Shown here in pieces: positions 9,273 through 17,159 of a DNA stretch of 64,000 bases (positions within the stretch are counted from its first letter, which is position 1; every line of letters starts with the position of its first letter). A program made the position numbers and the translations under genes. The notes beneath the pieces are model-generated. The model was not told the origin of the DNA. It saw nothing but the letters and a program-made list of their open reading frames with translations, and ran no database searches. Location: contig NZ_LGDY01000001.1 of assembly GCF_001279525.1 (NCBI RefSeq), positions 62,001 through 126,000 of the forward strand, given 5' to 3'. This DNA is from Nocardia sp. NRRL S-836. GTDB taxonomy: Bacteria; Actinomycetota; Actinomycetes; Mycobacteriales; Pseudonocardiaceae.

Positions 9273-10030
9273 TGACCGCACGCGGGTTCGCCGCGTTCCC
9301 CAGGACCAAACGCCGCGTCGCCACCACCTGGTGGGGCAAGGCCTGGGTGAAAGCCCTGGAGGACACCGCACTCGACGCCGCCGTCATCCGCATGGGCCGC
9401 CGCTACGCCCACGCCGGTGTCGTCGGTCCGATCACCGTCAGCCCCGGCCGCCTGCACGCCCAGGTCCACGACGACGACACCGCCTACAGCACCACCGTCC
9501 ACGTCCCCGAGCTCAGCGAGGTCCACTGGGGACGGTTCCTCGACCGCGTCGCCGAGCAGTCCGGCCACATCGCCGCCCTGCTGGACAACGACATGCCCCG
9601 CTCCCTGGTCACCTCCGCCGCCGACGTCGGCGTGGACCTGCTGCCCGGCATCGGCGACCTCGACCCCGACTGCGACTGCCCCGGCTGGGAGCTGCCCTGC
9701 CGCCACGCCGCCGCACTGGCGTTCCAGGTCGGCTGGCTGCTCGACGCCGACCCGTTCGTCCTGCTGCTGCTGAAGGGAAAACCGGAACAGGAACTGCTCG
9801 ACGCGCTGCGCTCCCGCGTCGCAGGCCCCGTCGGCACCAGAACACCTGTGGTGGTTTCCACTGTTCCCGCAGGTGAGCTGCCCGCACGCCCGGCTCTGCC
9901 GACCACCACACCTGTGGTGCTCGCGGTCGAGCCGCCGCCGGGTTTCAGCGCCGAGGAGCTGGTGGCGTTGATGGAGATCGCCGCGTCCCGCGCCCGCGCA
10001 CTGCTGCGTTCGGGCACTCTCGAAGGGTGA
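9272..10030 (+). CDS. SWIM zinc-finger protein, partner of the SNF2 ATPase
   Basis: 252-residue soluble protein. It opens with the family hallmark FPRTKRRVATTWWGKAWVKALED, and a SWIM zinc finger lies at about residues 134-148 (CDCPGWELPCRHAAA, CxCx(n)CxH). SWIM fingers bind DNA or protein partners. A Pro/Val-rich linker (about 190-225) leads to a short helical tail ending EIAASRARALL. It is translationally coupled to the SNF2 gene upstream (TGATG) and to the acyltransferase downstream (GTGA). A joint role with the translocase on DNA is inferred from this coupling. Confidence 0.9.
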   Translation: MTARGFAAFPRTKRRVATTWWGKAWVKALEDTALDAAVIRMGRRYAHAGVVGPITVSPGRLHAQVHDDDTAYSTTVHVPELSEVHWGRFLDRVAEQSGHIAALLDNDMPRSLVTSAADVGVDLLPGIGDLDPDCDCPGWELPCRHAAALAFQVGWLLDADPFVLLLLKGKPEQELLDALRSRVAGPVGTRTPVVVSTVPAGELPARPALPTTTPVVLAVEPPPGFSAEELVALMEIAASRARALLRSGTLEG

Positions 10031-10566
10031 TCACCGAGAAGCAGAAGATGATGGCCGGCGAGCTCTACCGCGACTCCGACCCCGAACTGGTCGCCGAACG
10101 CCGCCGCGCCCAGCAGCTCGTGGACACGTTCAACGCCACCCGCGACGACGCCGTCATCGCCGAGCTGTTCGGGTCGGTCGGCGCGGGCTCGTGGGTCATG
10201 CCGCGCCTGCAGTGCGACTACGGCTACCAGATCCACCTGGGCGCCAACAGCTTCGTCAACTACGACGCGATCCTCATGGACTGCGCCACGATCACCATCG
10301 GCGACGACGTGTCCATCGGCCCGCGCGCCCAGCTGCTCACCGCACTGCACCCGATCGACGACCACGAGGCCCGCCGGCAGCGGTTCGAGACCGCCGCGCC
10401 CATCACCATCGGCGACAACGTCTGGCTCGGCGGCGGCGTCATCGTGTGCGCGGGGGTGACGATCGGGGAGAACAGCGTGATCGGGGCCGGCAGCGTCGTG
10501 ACCCGCGACGTCCCGCCGCGGGTGCTGGCCGTGGGCAACCCGTGCCGGGTGGTCCGTGAGCTCTGA
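10027..10566 (+). CDS. Maltose/galactoside O-acetyltransferase-like hexapeptide protein
   Basis: 179-residue left-handed beta-helix acyltransferase of the LacA/Maa/NodL group, predicted to move acetyl from acetyl-CoA to a sugar hydroxyl. An N-terminal helical cap (KQKMMAGELYRDSDPEL) is followed by hexapeptide turns (GYQIHLGANSFVNYDAILMD, ITIGDDVSIGP, LLTALHP with the catalytic His, IGDNVWLGGGVIVCAGVTIG). The GTG start forms a GTGA overlap with the SWIM gene, and the last 11 bp overlap the DUF3626 gene. Its tight coupling to a DNA-remodelling pair is unexplained; co-transcription may be coincidental. Confidence 0.93.
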   Translation: MITEKQKMMAGELYRDSDPELVAERRRAQQLVDTFNATRDDAVIAELFGSVGAGSWVMPRLQCDYGYQIHLGANSFVNYDAILMDCATITIGDDVSIGPRAQLLTALHPIDDHEARRQRFETAAPITIGDNVWLGGGVIVCAGVTIGENSVIGAGSVVTRDVPPRVLAVGNPCRVVREL

Positions 10567-11449
10567 ACGCGCCGGGCGGACGGGGTCCGAGCCGACCGGC
10601 TCCCGCTGGATCGATTCCGCCTCGACCCCCACCGGGGGGCCGCGGACCCCCATTCCCATCATCGCAGCCAGCACCGACAACTTCGCGCGTGCTGCCGGGC
10701 CGCCCGTGCCGCGCGACCTGCGCGTCACGCTCAACTTCCACCCCGGCCGAGGCGTCCTCGCGTCCCTGGCCCGTGACGGCGTCTACCGGTCGCAGTTCGA
10801 GACCGGCACCAGCAACGGCGGCCTCACCGCCCACCCCGGCGGCGCGCGCTGGGGGTGGGAGAGCCGCCTGTTCGGTGGCGCCTACGACCACGTCCCGCCC
10901 GCCGACCGGCCCAAGTACGGCGCGCTCAACCACCGCCGCAGCGAGTTCGGCGGCGCACCGCGGTTCGGGTCGGCGCACCTGCGGCTGCGCGAGGACGTCC
11001 TGGACCGCAGCACGTTCTGCTACCCCGACAGCGTCTTCGAACCCGTCGACTTCGGCACCGCCCGGCACCTGCCGCTGATCGAGCTCGCCGACGCCGACGA
11101 CCGCGACCCGCTCGACAACTACATCGAGGCTCACGTCCACGGCCCGGTCACCCTCGCCGACGTCGAGGCGCTCGTGCTCGACCCGTCCTTCCGCGGCACC
11201 GAGGTCGAGGACGTCGCGCGCGGCCTGCCGTGCGAAGTCGAGTGGCACAGCGGCTTCCGGCTGTCCACAGCAGACCTCGACCCCGGCTTCCGCACCCCCG
11301 AGTCCGTCGCGTTAGGACTGGCCATCGCGTGCGACGGCTGGCTCGACCCGTGGATCCTCTCCCAGGCCGACGCCGACCCGCAGGTCAGCAAACACCTGTG
11401 GCACCACCTGGCGCGTAGAGCGCTGACAGCTCCCGGACCACCGAGCTGA
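10556..11449 (+). CDS. DUF3626 domain-containing protein
   Basis: 297-residue cytoplasmic protein of unknown function, recognised as DUF3626 by GVLASLARDGVYRSQFETGTSNGG, WGWESRLFGGAYD, RPKYGALNHRR and RFGSAHLRLR. Conserved Arg, Ser, Glu and Asp/His clusters suggest an enzyme, but I cannot name a reaction. The first 45 residues are low complexity, and the real start could be a later in-frame codon. GTG 10556 overlaps the acyltransferase stop by 11 bp. The 3' end overlaps the convergent WYL gene by 65 bp. Fourth and last gene of the SNF2 operon. Confidence 0.85.
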   Translation: MSSERAGRTGSEPTGSRWIDSASTPTGGPRTPIPIIAASTDNFARAAGPPVPRDLRVTLNFHPGRGVLASLARDGVYRSQFETGTSNGGLTAHPGGARWGWESRLFGGAYDHVPPADRPKYGALNHRRSEFGGAPRFGSAHLRLREDVLDRSTFCYPDSVFEPVDFGTARHLPLIELADADDRDPLDNYIEAHVHGPVTLADVEALVLDPSFRGTEVEDVARGLPCEVEWHSGFRLSTADLDPGFRTPESVALGLAIACDGWLDPWILSQADADPQVSKHLWHHLARRALTAPGPPS

Positions 11450-12374
11450 CCCGCTCCCGCAGCTCCAGGGGTTCGAGCACCTCCACCTCGGCGCCCATCC
11501 GCAGCAGCATCCCGGCCGCGTGCCCGACCGACTCGATCGGGATCGTCACCCGCGTCCACCCGCCGTCGGGCACCGCCGACTCCTCGGCCGCCCGCGCCAC
11601 CACCGGCAGCACGTTCGACGAGAACGACTCCAGCCCGCGCGGCGACAGCCGCAGCACCGCCGTCCCGGTGTGCTGGCGGGACTGGAAGTCCTCCAGCGCC
11701 GCCGCCCAGTGCGCCGCCAGGTCGAAGTCCGCCGGCCGGTCGAACGTGTCGTCCAGCACCCGAGCAGCCTGGATCTGCGTCACCCGGTAGGTGGAGATCC
11801 GCGTCGACCCCAGCGCCACCAGGTACCAGCGCCCCGCCTTGAGCACCAGGCCCAGCGGCCGCAGCACCCGCGTCACCTCCTCCGGCGCCTGCCAGCGCCG
11901 GTACGACACCTCCAGCAGCCGCGCCTGCCACACCGCGTCCGCGACCAGCTCCAGGAACGGCGAGCGCTCCGGGTCGTAGTACCAGGCCGGGGCGTCCAGG
12001 TGGAACCGCGTCGCCATCCGCGCGGCCCGGTCGCGCATCGGCGACGGCAACGCCGCCATCAGCTTCAGGTGCGCCGCCGACACCGCCGCGCCCAAGCCCA
12101 GGTCAGCGGCCGGTCCCGGCAGCCCGGCCAGGAACAGCGACTCGGCCTCCTGCTCGGTCAGCCCCGTCAGCCGGGTGCGGTACCCGTCGAGCAGCTGGTA
12201 GCCGCCGCCCGGGCCCGCGTCGCCGTAGAGCGGCACCCCGGCCGCGTGCAGGGACTCCACGTCGCGGTAGATCGTGCGGACCGACACCTCCAGCTCATCG
12301 GCCAGCGCCTGCGCGGTCATCCGCCCCTTGGTCTGCAGCAGGAGCAACAACGACACCAACCGGCTCGCACGCAC
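11385..12374 (-). CDS. HTH/WYL-domain transcriptional regulator (YafY type)
   Basis: 329-residue regulator. A DeoR-like winged helix occupies residues 1-60 (SRLVSLLLLLQTKGRMTAQALADELEVSVRTIYRDVESL). The WYL ligand-sensing domain lies at about 135-225, its motif reading GRWYLVALG, with a WCX-like tail. These proteins usually control a divergent gene, here the hypothetical at 12423. GTG start; a near-palindrome CACTGCC-N7-GTCAGTG sits immediately upstream. Convergent overlap of 65 bp with DUF3626. Confidence 0.93.
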   Translation of the reverse strand: MRASRLVSLLLLLQTKGRMTAQALADELEVSVRTIYRDVESLHAAGVPLYGDAGPGGGYQLLDGYRTRLTGLTEQEAESLFLAGLPGPAADLGLGAAVSAAHLKLMAALPSPMRDRAARMATRFHLDAPAWYYDPERSPFLELVADAVWQARLLEVSYRRWQAPEEVTRVLRPLGLVLKAGRWYLVALGSTRISTYRVTQIQAARVLDDTFDRPADFDLAAHWAAALEDFQSRQHTGTAVLRLSPRGLESFSSNVLPVVARAAEESAVPDGGWTRVTIPIESVGHAAGMLLRMGAEVEVLEPLELRERVSSVVRELSALYAPGGATGVC

Positions 12375-12381
12375 GCGGACA

Positions 12382-12402
12382 CACTGCCACAGGATGTCAG
12401 TG
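12382..12402. promoter_or_regulatory. Candidate WYL-regulator operator
   Basis: Inverted repeat CACTGCC-N7-GTCAGTG (one mismatch in seven) lies in the 48-bp gap between the divergent WYL gene and the gene at 12423. Downstream, TATGTT at 12411-12416 fits a -10 box placed 7 nt before the ATG at 12423, so that transcript may be leaderless. Binding is inferred from position and symmetry only. Confidence 0.55.
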
Positions 12403-12422
12403 ATAGCTCATATGTTCGACGC

Positions 12423-12899
12423 ATGTCCTTCTACGAGAAGAACCTGGCGGTGCGCGAACCGCTGGTGGTCGCGGGCAGGAACGTGAAGCGGTACGAGGTG
12501 GTCACCCCAGGGCTGGAGATCACCGACGACATCCGCGCGGCCGCGTACGAGTTCCTGCCCCGGCTCTACCCGGACTTCGCCGACCCGACGCCGCCCGCCA
12601 CGGTCACCGTGCTGCACCGCAGCGCCGCCGGCATGTACCTCAACGCCTACAACTGGGTCTGGGACAACGTCCTGCACTGCCGCACCGCGGTCTCCGGCGA
12701 CCAGCCGTTCCTCGGCTCGACCGACCCCGACCTCACCCGCTTCACCGTCATCCCGAAGGACCTCATCGGCTGCGTGTGGGAGCTCCCGCCGCTGGCCCAC
12801 GAACGCACCGCGTGGGTGCGGCACGTGCTCGAGCCCGACGAGCCGGACTTCGCCGCCTACCTCGCCGACACCCTGGCCGAAGGGCTGGTGGGACGGTGA
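12423..12899 (+). CDS. Conserved hypothetical protein, divergent from WYL regulator
   Basis: 158-residue cytoplasmic protein with no family I can name. It is rich in aromatic residues (MYLNAYNWVWDNVLHC, CVWELPPLAHERTAWVRHVL), suggesting a compact enzyme-like or small-molecule-binding fold. It contains no signal peptide or membrane segment. I chose ATG 12423 because a TATGTT box precedes it by 6 nt and because coding character begins there. As the divergent neighbour of a WYL regulator, it is the likely regulated target. Confidence 0.75.
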   Translation: MSFYEKNLAVREPLVVAGRNVKRYEVVTPGLEITDDIRAAAYEFLPRLYPDFADPTPPATVTVLHRSAAGMYLNAYNWVWDNVLHCRTAVSGDQPFLGSTDPDLTRFTVIPKDLIGCVWELPPLAHERTAWVRHVLEPDEPDFAAYLADTLAEGLVGR

Positions 12900-12965
12900 G
12901 CGAGTGGACCGGGGCACCGGCCGCCGCGCGATAAACGACTGGACGCGGCGGATACGTTCGCAGGC

Positions 12966-13469
12966 ATGACCACTCCGGAGACCGTCGTGCGCGTGCTGGC
13001 CGAACCGTCGAGGCTGCGGGCGTTCGCCGCCGTCGTCCTCGGCGCGGGCACGCTCGCCGACGTCGCCGCCGCCTCCGGGCTCACGCCCAAGGACGCGGGC
13101 ACCGCGCTGCGCAAGCTGCGGGAGGCCGGGCTGGTCGAGGGCGACCCCGCCCGCCCGGCCGACCTCAAGCCGCTGGCCGCCACGCTCACCGAGGCGATGC
13201 CCTCCGACGGGCTCGCACCGTTCGTGCGCGGCGACAAGCTCATCTCCCTGCCCGTCGCCCACGACCGCCGCCGCAAGATCCTCGAACACGTCGCGTCGCA
13301 CGCGTTCACCGCGCGCACCTACTACGAGGAGACGGAGATCAACGAGCGGCTGCGGGCGTGGTGCGACGGGGGAGAGGTCGACCACGTGACGATCCGCCGC
13401 TACCTCGTCGACCTCGGCCTGCTGGAACGCGGCGGGGGCCTCTACCAGGCCCAGCCCCTGCCGATCTAG
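12966..13469 (+). CDS. DUF2087 protein with ArsR-like winged helix
   Basis: 167-residue putative regulator. The N-terminal about 60 residues look like an ArsR-type winged helix (VRVLAEPSRLRAFAAVVLG, LTPKDAGTALRKLREAGLV). The C-terminal DUF2087 module has the typical RRKILEHVASHAF, YYEETEINERLRAW and VTIRRYLVDLGLLERGGGLY. DUF2087 modules are usually found in small nucleic-acid-related or regulatory proteins; the exact role is unknown. A TACGTT box lies 7 nt before the ATG, compatible with a leaderless mRNA. Confidence 0.88.
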   Translation: MTTPETVVRVLAEPSRLRAFAAVVLGAGTLADVAAASGLTPKDAGTALRKLREAGLVEGDPARPADLKPLAATLTEAMPSDGLAPFVRGDKLISLPVAHDRRRKILEHVASHAFTARTYYEETEINERLRAWCDGGEVDHVTIRRYLVDLGLLERGGGLYQAQPLPI

Positions 13470-13475
13470 GCGCGG

Positions 13476-14207
13476 CTAGCCCCGGCCGATGTAGGGCATG
13501 GCCGTGGCCATCACGGTCATGAACTGCACGTTCGCGTCGAGCGGCAGCCGGGCCTGGTACAGCACCGCGTCGGCCACGTGCCGCACGTCGAACGTCGGCT
13601 CCGGCCTCGTCCCCAGGTCCGCCTGCAGCACGCCCTGGCCCATCCGCTCGGTCAGCGCCGTCGCCGCGTTGCCGATGTCGATCTGCCCGCACGCGATGTT
13701 GTGCGCGCGGCCCTCCAGCGACAACGACCTGGTCAGCCCGGTCATCGCGTGCTTTGTCGCATTGTAGGCGACGGCGTGCGGGCGCGGCACGGACGCCGAG
13801 ATGGAGCCGTTGTTGATGATCCGGCCACCACCCTGCGCCTTCATCACCCTGAACGCCTCCCGCGCGCACAGGAACGCGCCCGTCAGGTTCACCCCGACGA
13901 CCTCCTCCCACGCGCTGAGGCTGAACTCCTCGATCGGCGTGGCCGCCACGTTGGTGCCCGCGTTGTTGAACAGCACGTCCACCCGGCCCCACTCGTCCAC
14001 CACCGCCCGGAAGAGAGCGCTCACCGAGTCCTCACGCGACACGTCGGCCGGCACGACCAGCGTGCTCGCGGCGAAACCCTCGGCGGTCTCGCGCAGCGCG
14101 TCCTCGCGGCGGCCAGCCAGCGCCACCTGGAACCCCGCCTCCAGCAGGGTCCGTGCGGCCGCGCGCCCCACGCCCGATCCCGCTCCCGTCACGATCACGA
14201 CCGCCAT
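13476..14207 (-). CDS. Short-chain dehydrogenase/reductase
   Basis: 243-residue classical SDR, an NAD(P)-dependent oxidoreductase. It shows the cofactor motif [10 protein letters not shown] near the N-terminus, NNAG, the catalytic Ser in NNGSISA and the YxxxK motif (YNATK). The substrate is not predictable. An in-frame ORF extends 93 codons upstream, but ATG 14207 has a clear GGGGAG site and starts directly at beta-strand 1, so the upstream part is rejected. Convergent with the DUF2087 gene, only 6 bp apart. Confidence 0.93.
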   Translation of the reverse strand: MAVVIVTGAGSGVGRAAARTLLEAGFQVALAGRREDALRETAEGFAASTLVVPADVSREDSVSALFRAVVDEWGRVDVLFNNAGTNVAATPIEEFSLSAWEEVVGVNLTGAFLCAREAFRVMKAQGGGRIINNGSISASVPRPHAVAYNATKHAMTGLTRSLSLEGRAHNIACGQIDIGNAATALTERMGQGVLQADLGTRPEPTFDVRHVADAVLYQARLPLDANVQFMTVMATAMPYIGRG

Positions 14208-14268
14208 CGTTGAGCTCCCCTCGATCCAGCGATTGCCCGCAATGTCCGGTGTGGAGTAGTTACCACCT

Positions 14269-14496
14269 GTGGAAGGTGAAGAGCACACGTGCCTGCTGTG
14301 CAAGGGGTCGGGAACCATGTCGTGGCAACAACCGGTGTTCGGTGCGGAAGGTCTTGTGCTGCACGAGATGTCCCACCCGTGTCCGCGCGGCTGCGCAGGC
14401 TGGTGGCGGCTCCCGAGAGCCGAGCAGAGGGGCGTGGTCGCAGGGAATGTCGCACGTGCCAACGAGATTCCGGCGGGACCGTCCACCCAGGCGTGA
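14269..14496 (+). CDS. Small zinc-knuckle protein (DnaJ-type CxxCxGxG)
   Basis: Putative 75-residue protein starting at GTG. It has CLLCKGSG near residue 8, matching a DnaJ Cys-rich repeat (CxxCxGxG), and a second pair CPRGC about 28 residues later, enough for one zinc site. The C-terminal third looks unstructured. No Shine-Dalgarno sequence is visible. Function unknown. Another tiny protein with the same motif follows at 14549, which supports both being real. Confidence 0.5.
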   Translation: MEGEEHTCLLCKGSGTMSWQQPVFGAEGLVLHEMSHPCPRGCAGWWRLPRAEQRGVVAGNVARANEIPAGPSTQA

Positions 14497-14548
14497 TCAC
14501 TGAGCGTGAATGATGGGGTTCACCCATTATTGTCAGGAGGGTGCCTGC

Positions 14549-14689
14549 TTGGCGGCTGCGGCCACTCCGAGTAGAAGCGGACACTGTTCCTCCGTGAAGG
14601 AGTGCAGCCGATGCCATGGTTCTGGGCTCAACGAGGACCGGACCGCCTGCCGTGCGTGCGGTGGGCTCGGTCAGGTCCCCGACCGGTAG
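14549..14689 (+). CDS. Very small DnaJ-type zinc-knuckle protein
   Basis: 46-codon reading frame from TTG 14549, placed 8 nt after an AGGAGG at 14535-14540. The C-terminal 30 residues hold two CxxCxGxG-type repeats, CSRCHGSG and CRACGGLG, spaced by nine residues, exactly the layout of one DnaJ-like zinc site. A shorter version could start at GTG 14594 (31 residues). It carries no other domain, so it may be a free-standing zinc knuckle. Function unknown. Confidence 0.5.
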   Translation: MAAAATPSRSGHCSSVKECSRCHGSGLNEDRTACRACGGLGQVPDR

Positions 14690-14695
14690 GTGAGC

Positions 14696-14902
14696 TCAGT
14701 CTTTCCTGGTCAACAAAGTAGGGCCGAGGATCCGGCGGGCGAGCCGCCGTGACAGCGACTTGCGCTGGCGCACGGGCGCCGGCGCGGGTGCCGCTTTCAG
14801 GTCCTCTGGCGTGATCTTCGCGAACACGTCGGTCTCCGGCTCTGCACTGCCGGACTGTTGCTCGATCGGCACGCCGAAGATCTTGCCATCGTGCTTTCCC
14901 AT
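14696..14902 (-). CDS. Small hypothetical protein with basic C-terminus
   Basis: 68-residue protein. The acidic N-terminal half (SGSAEPETDVFAKITPEDL) passes through an Ala/Pro linker into a basic amphipathic tail (RQRKSLSRRLARRILGP). ATG 14902 follows a run of G that can serve as ribosome site. There are no Cys residues and no membrane helix. Function unknown. Convergent with the tiny zinc-knuckle gene and divergent from the sigma factor. Confidence 0.55.
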   Translation of the reverse strand: MGKHDGKIFGVPIEQQSGSAEPETDVFAKITPEDLKAAPAPAPVRQRKSLSRRLARRILGPTLLTRKD

Positions 14903-14987
14903 CCCCCACACGAGGGGCGGACGTCCCACCGCGGCGTGACGCGGGTCACGCAGCACACTGGACCGTCGTGGCGCCAGACGGGGTGTG

Positions 14988-15569
14988 ATGACTGAGACGA
15001 CCGAGCGAGCGGACGTGGGCCCGCCGCCGGACCCGCGGCTGTGGGAGCAGATCGCCCAGGGCGACCACGCCGCGTTCACCGAGCTGTTCGAACGGCACGC
15101 CGAGGCGGTGTGGAACTACGCCTACCGGCTCACCGCCTCCTGGTCGCAGGCCGAGGACCTGCTGTCGGCCACCTTCCTGACCGCGTGGCGCACCCGCGGC
15201 CAGGCCCGGCTGGTCCGCGACTCGGCCCTGCCGTGGCTCTACACCGTGACCGCGAACCGCGCCCGCACCGAGTGGCGCGCCTCCCGCCGCGCCCTGCGGC
15301 TGGTCGGCCGGCTCGCCCCGCAGCACGAACGCGATCACGCCGACGAGGTCGCCACCCGCACCGACGCCCAGCGCCGCCTGGCCACCGTGGTCGCCGCGAT
15401 CGCGAAACTCCCGCCGTCCGAACGCGAGATCGCCCAGCTCTGCCTGCTCGGCGAGGTGTCCACCGCCGACGCGGCCGCGCTGCTGGGCATCGCGGAGTCG
15501 AGCGTCCGGTCCCGTGTCGCCCGCACCCGCGCCCGGCTGCGCGCACTGACGGGGGAGGAGCAGTCGTGA
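14988..15569 (+). CDS. ECF-type RNA polymerase sigma factor
   Basis: 193-residue sigma-70 family protein with only regions 2 and 4. Region 2 is at about 25-95 (FTELFERHAEAVWNYAYRLT, AEDLLSATFLTAWRTR, ALPWLYTVTANRARTEWR), and region 4 at about 130-185 (LPPSEREIAQLCLLGEVSTADAAALLGIAESSVRSRVARTRARL). It should direct RNA polymerase to a small regulon. ATG 14988 follows directly after an alternative GTG at 14985. The stop overlaps the next ORF as TGATG. Confidence 0.94.
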   Translation: MTETTERADVGPPPDPRLWEQIAQGDHAAFTELFERHAEAVWNYAYRLTASWSQAEDLLSATFLTAWRTRGQARLVRDSALPWLYTVTANRARTEWRASRRALRLVGRLAPQHERDHADEVATRTDAQRRLATVVAAIAKLPPSEREIAQLCLLGEVSTADAAALLGIAESSVRSRVARTRARLRALTGEEQS

Positions 15570-15868
15570 TGCCACCCCGGCCGCGCGCCGCCGTCGCGCA
15601 CCTCAGCCCCCGGCCCAGCGCCGGGCCGCGCGCCACCGGTGTGCCGTCGTCGACCTGGCCCGATGCCGGGCCGCGCATCGCGGGCGTGCCGTCGTTGACC
15701 CGGTCCAGTGCCAGGCCGCGCGCCACTGGCGTGCCGTCGTCGACCTGTCCCGGTGCCGGGCCGCGCATCGCCGTCGCGCACCTCACCCCCCAGCCCACCG
15801 CGGGCGCCGACCACCTCCGGGCCCTTCGCCCCGCCCGGTGCCGCCCGACCTGCGAGGACCTCCGATGA
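15569..15868 (+). CDS. Repeat-built small ORF coupled between sigma factor and membrane protein
   Basis: 99-residue reading frame made almost wholly of five tandem 15-residue units (AGPRATGVPSSTWPD and variants). The ATG overlaps the sigma stop as TGATG at 15567-15571 and its TGA overlaps the next ATG as ATGA at 15865-15868. Both junctions are standard translational-coupling overlaps, which argues that it is translated. It has no signal peptide and no known domain; Pro, Ser, Thr and Arg dominate, so it is probably unstructured. An equally open antisense frame exists because of GC bias, so the coding status is not certain. It could be a translated spacer or a regulator of its neighbours. Confidence 0.5.
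   Translation: MPPRPRAAVAHLSPRPSAGPRATGVPSSTWPDAGPRIAGVPSLTRSSARPRATGVPSSTCPGAGPRIAVAHLTPQPTAGADHLRALRPARCRPTCEDLR
15575..15799 (+). repeat. Five tandem 45-bp repeats
   Basis: Units start at 15575, 15620, 15665, 15710 and 15755. Units 2-4 share the opening GCC(G/A)GGCCGCGC and the internal GTGCCGTCGT; units 1 and 5 share a different middle (GCCGTCGCGCACCTCA). The 45-bp period keeps the reading frame, giving 15 residues per unit. Confidence 0.85.
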
Positions 15869-17121
15869 TCGACCAGCTGCCCGAGCCCCGCACCCTCCCC
15901 GACGACGTCCGCCTGCGGGCCCGCCGCCGGTTGTCCGAGGGCATGAGCCCCGCCGCCGGCCGCCGCAGGCCCGCCCTGATCGCCGCCGGGGTCAGCCTCC
16001 TGGCCGCCGGAGCCGTGTACGCGGGTCAGGCCCTCTACGGTTCCGCGGACCTCGCGGGCCCCGCCGCCCAGTACAACGGCGAGTTCGCCGGCAAGGACCG
16101 CGCGCTGGTCAACCACGTGGAACGCGGCACGGTCGCCCCCGACGTGCTGGGCCGCTGCGCCGCCGCCGCGAAGGCGCACCCGCCGGCCGGGCAATGGCAG
16201 ACGGTCGCGACCAGCAGCAAGAACGGCACGGTCCTCACCGCGTTCCGCGTGCCCGCCGGCGTGTTCTTCTGCGCCACCACCGCGACCACGACGACGATCT
16301 CCGCGCCCGACCCGGCCGGCATCGGGGAGGGCCGCCGCAAGGTGAAGGTCCTGTTCACCACCCCGACCGGCGCGATGGCGGGCCTGGTCTCGCAGGACCT
16401 GCGGTTCCTCAGCCTGTCGCTGATCGCGGACCCCGGCCAGAACAACACCCTGCCCGCGCTGGTCGACGGGCTGTTCCTCGCCCCCAGCGGCTACCTGTTG
16501 GCCGAGACCGGCACGAAGGCGCTGGCCAACGGCGAGGAGTCCGCCCTGCGGGGCGTGCCGAAGCCGACCGCGTCCGTGGTCGACCGGCCGTTGCCGCCCG
16601 CCGCCCGCGACACACCGGAGGCCGCGCGGTTCGCCGGGTGCCTGAAGGGCCGGCCGGTCCCGGATCCCGACCAGTTCGCGCACGGGCTCACGGTCCGGGT
16701 CAGCGCCACCGACACGATGACCGTCGGCCGCTTCGGCGACGTGCTGGTCTACTGCCGCGACTCGGACCACAACCCGTCACCCGGCGCGGTGTACGACTTG
16801 GACGACCTGGACGAGGTGCGTGGGGAGACCATCGCGTCGATGGCCGCGTTCTACGACTTCAAGCCCTTCACGGCCGGGGAGAACGGCGAGCTGGAGTCGG
16901 GTGGCAGCACCACTTTCGCGGCGGTCGGCCTGCTCACGGACCCGCGGGTCGCCTCGGTCACCTACACCCGGCCGGGCGCGCCCGACGTGCCCGCCTGGGT
17001 CGGCAACGGCACGTTCGTGCTCGCGGCGCCGCTGATCGACCGGCACCCCGACGCCCGCGTGGTCGTGCGGGACGCGGCCGGGGCGGTGCTGGAGACGGTC
17101 AAGCCGAAGTCCGCGCCGTAG
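15865..17121 (+). CDS. Single-pass membrane protein, putative anti-sigma partner
   Basis: 418-residue protein with a short cytoplasmic N-terminus (about 1-38), one transmembrane helix at about 40-58 (ALIAAGVSLLAAGAVYAG) and a large extracytoplasmic domain. Cys residues there (for example GRCAAAAKA, FFCATT, FAGCLKG, VYCRDS) may form disulphides. It lies in one operon with the ECF sigma, in the position usual for a membrane anti-sigma factor, but I see no recognised zinc anti-sigma motif in the short cytoplasmic part. The ATG overlaps the stop of the repeat ORF. The sensory or anti-sigma role is inferred. Confidence 0.7.
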   Translation: MIDQLPEPRTLPDDVRLRARRRLSEGMSPAAGRRRPALIAAGVSLLAAGAVYAGQALYGSADLAGPAAQYNGEFAGKDRALVNHVERGTVAPDVLGRCAAAAKAHPPAGQWQTVATSSKNGTVLTAFRVPAGVFFCATTATTTTISAPDPAGIGEGRRKVKVLFTTPTGAMAGLVSQDLRFLSLSLIADPGQNNTLPALVDGLFLAPSGYLLAETGTKALANGEESALRGVPKPTASVVDRPLPPAARDTPEAARFAGCLKGRPVPDPDQFAHGLTVRVSATDTMTVGRFGDVLVYCRDSDHNPSPGAVYDLDDLDEVRGETIASMAAFYDFKPFTAGENGELESGGSTTFAAVGLLTDPRVASVTYTRPGAPDVPAWVGNGTFVLAAPLIDRHPDARVVVRDAAGAVLETVKPKSAP

Positions 17122-17147
17122 CGGTGTCCAAGAGCCGGACAGGTGAT

Positions 17148-17153
17148 TAGCAT
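17148..17153 (+). promoter_or_regulatory. Probable -10 box of leaderless exporter gene
   Basis: TAGCAT fits TANNNT and ends 6 nt before the GTG at 17160, the spacing expected when transcription starts at the first base of the start codon. A TGTCCA hexamer 17 bp upstream is only a weak -35 match. Confidence 0.45.
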
Positions 17154-17159
17154 GGCGAA

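Noticed and set aside
7188..9371. 727-codon minus-strand frame
   Set aside because: Antisense to the SNF2 gene, which has clear helicase motifs.
13476..14486. N-terminal extension of the SDR by 93 codons
   Set aside because: The upstream part is low complexity and overlaps the small zinc-knuckle gene; ATG 14207 has a good ribosome site and begins at strand 1.
15335..15814. Antisense frame over the 45-bp repeats
   Set aside because: Its openness follows from the same repeats, and unlike the plus frame it has no coupling to neighbours.
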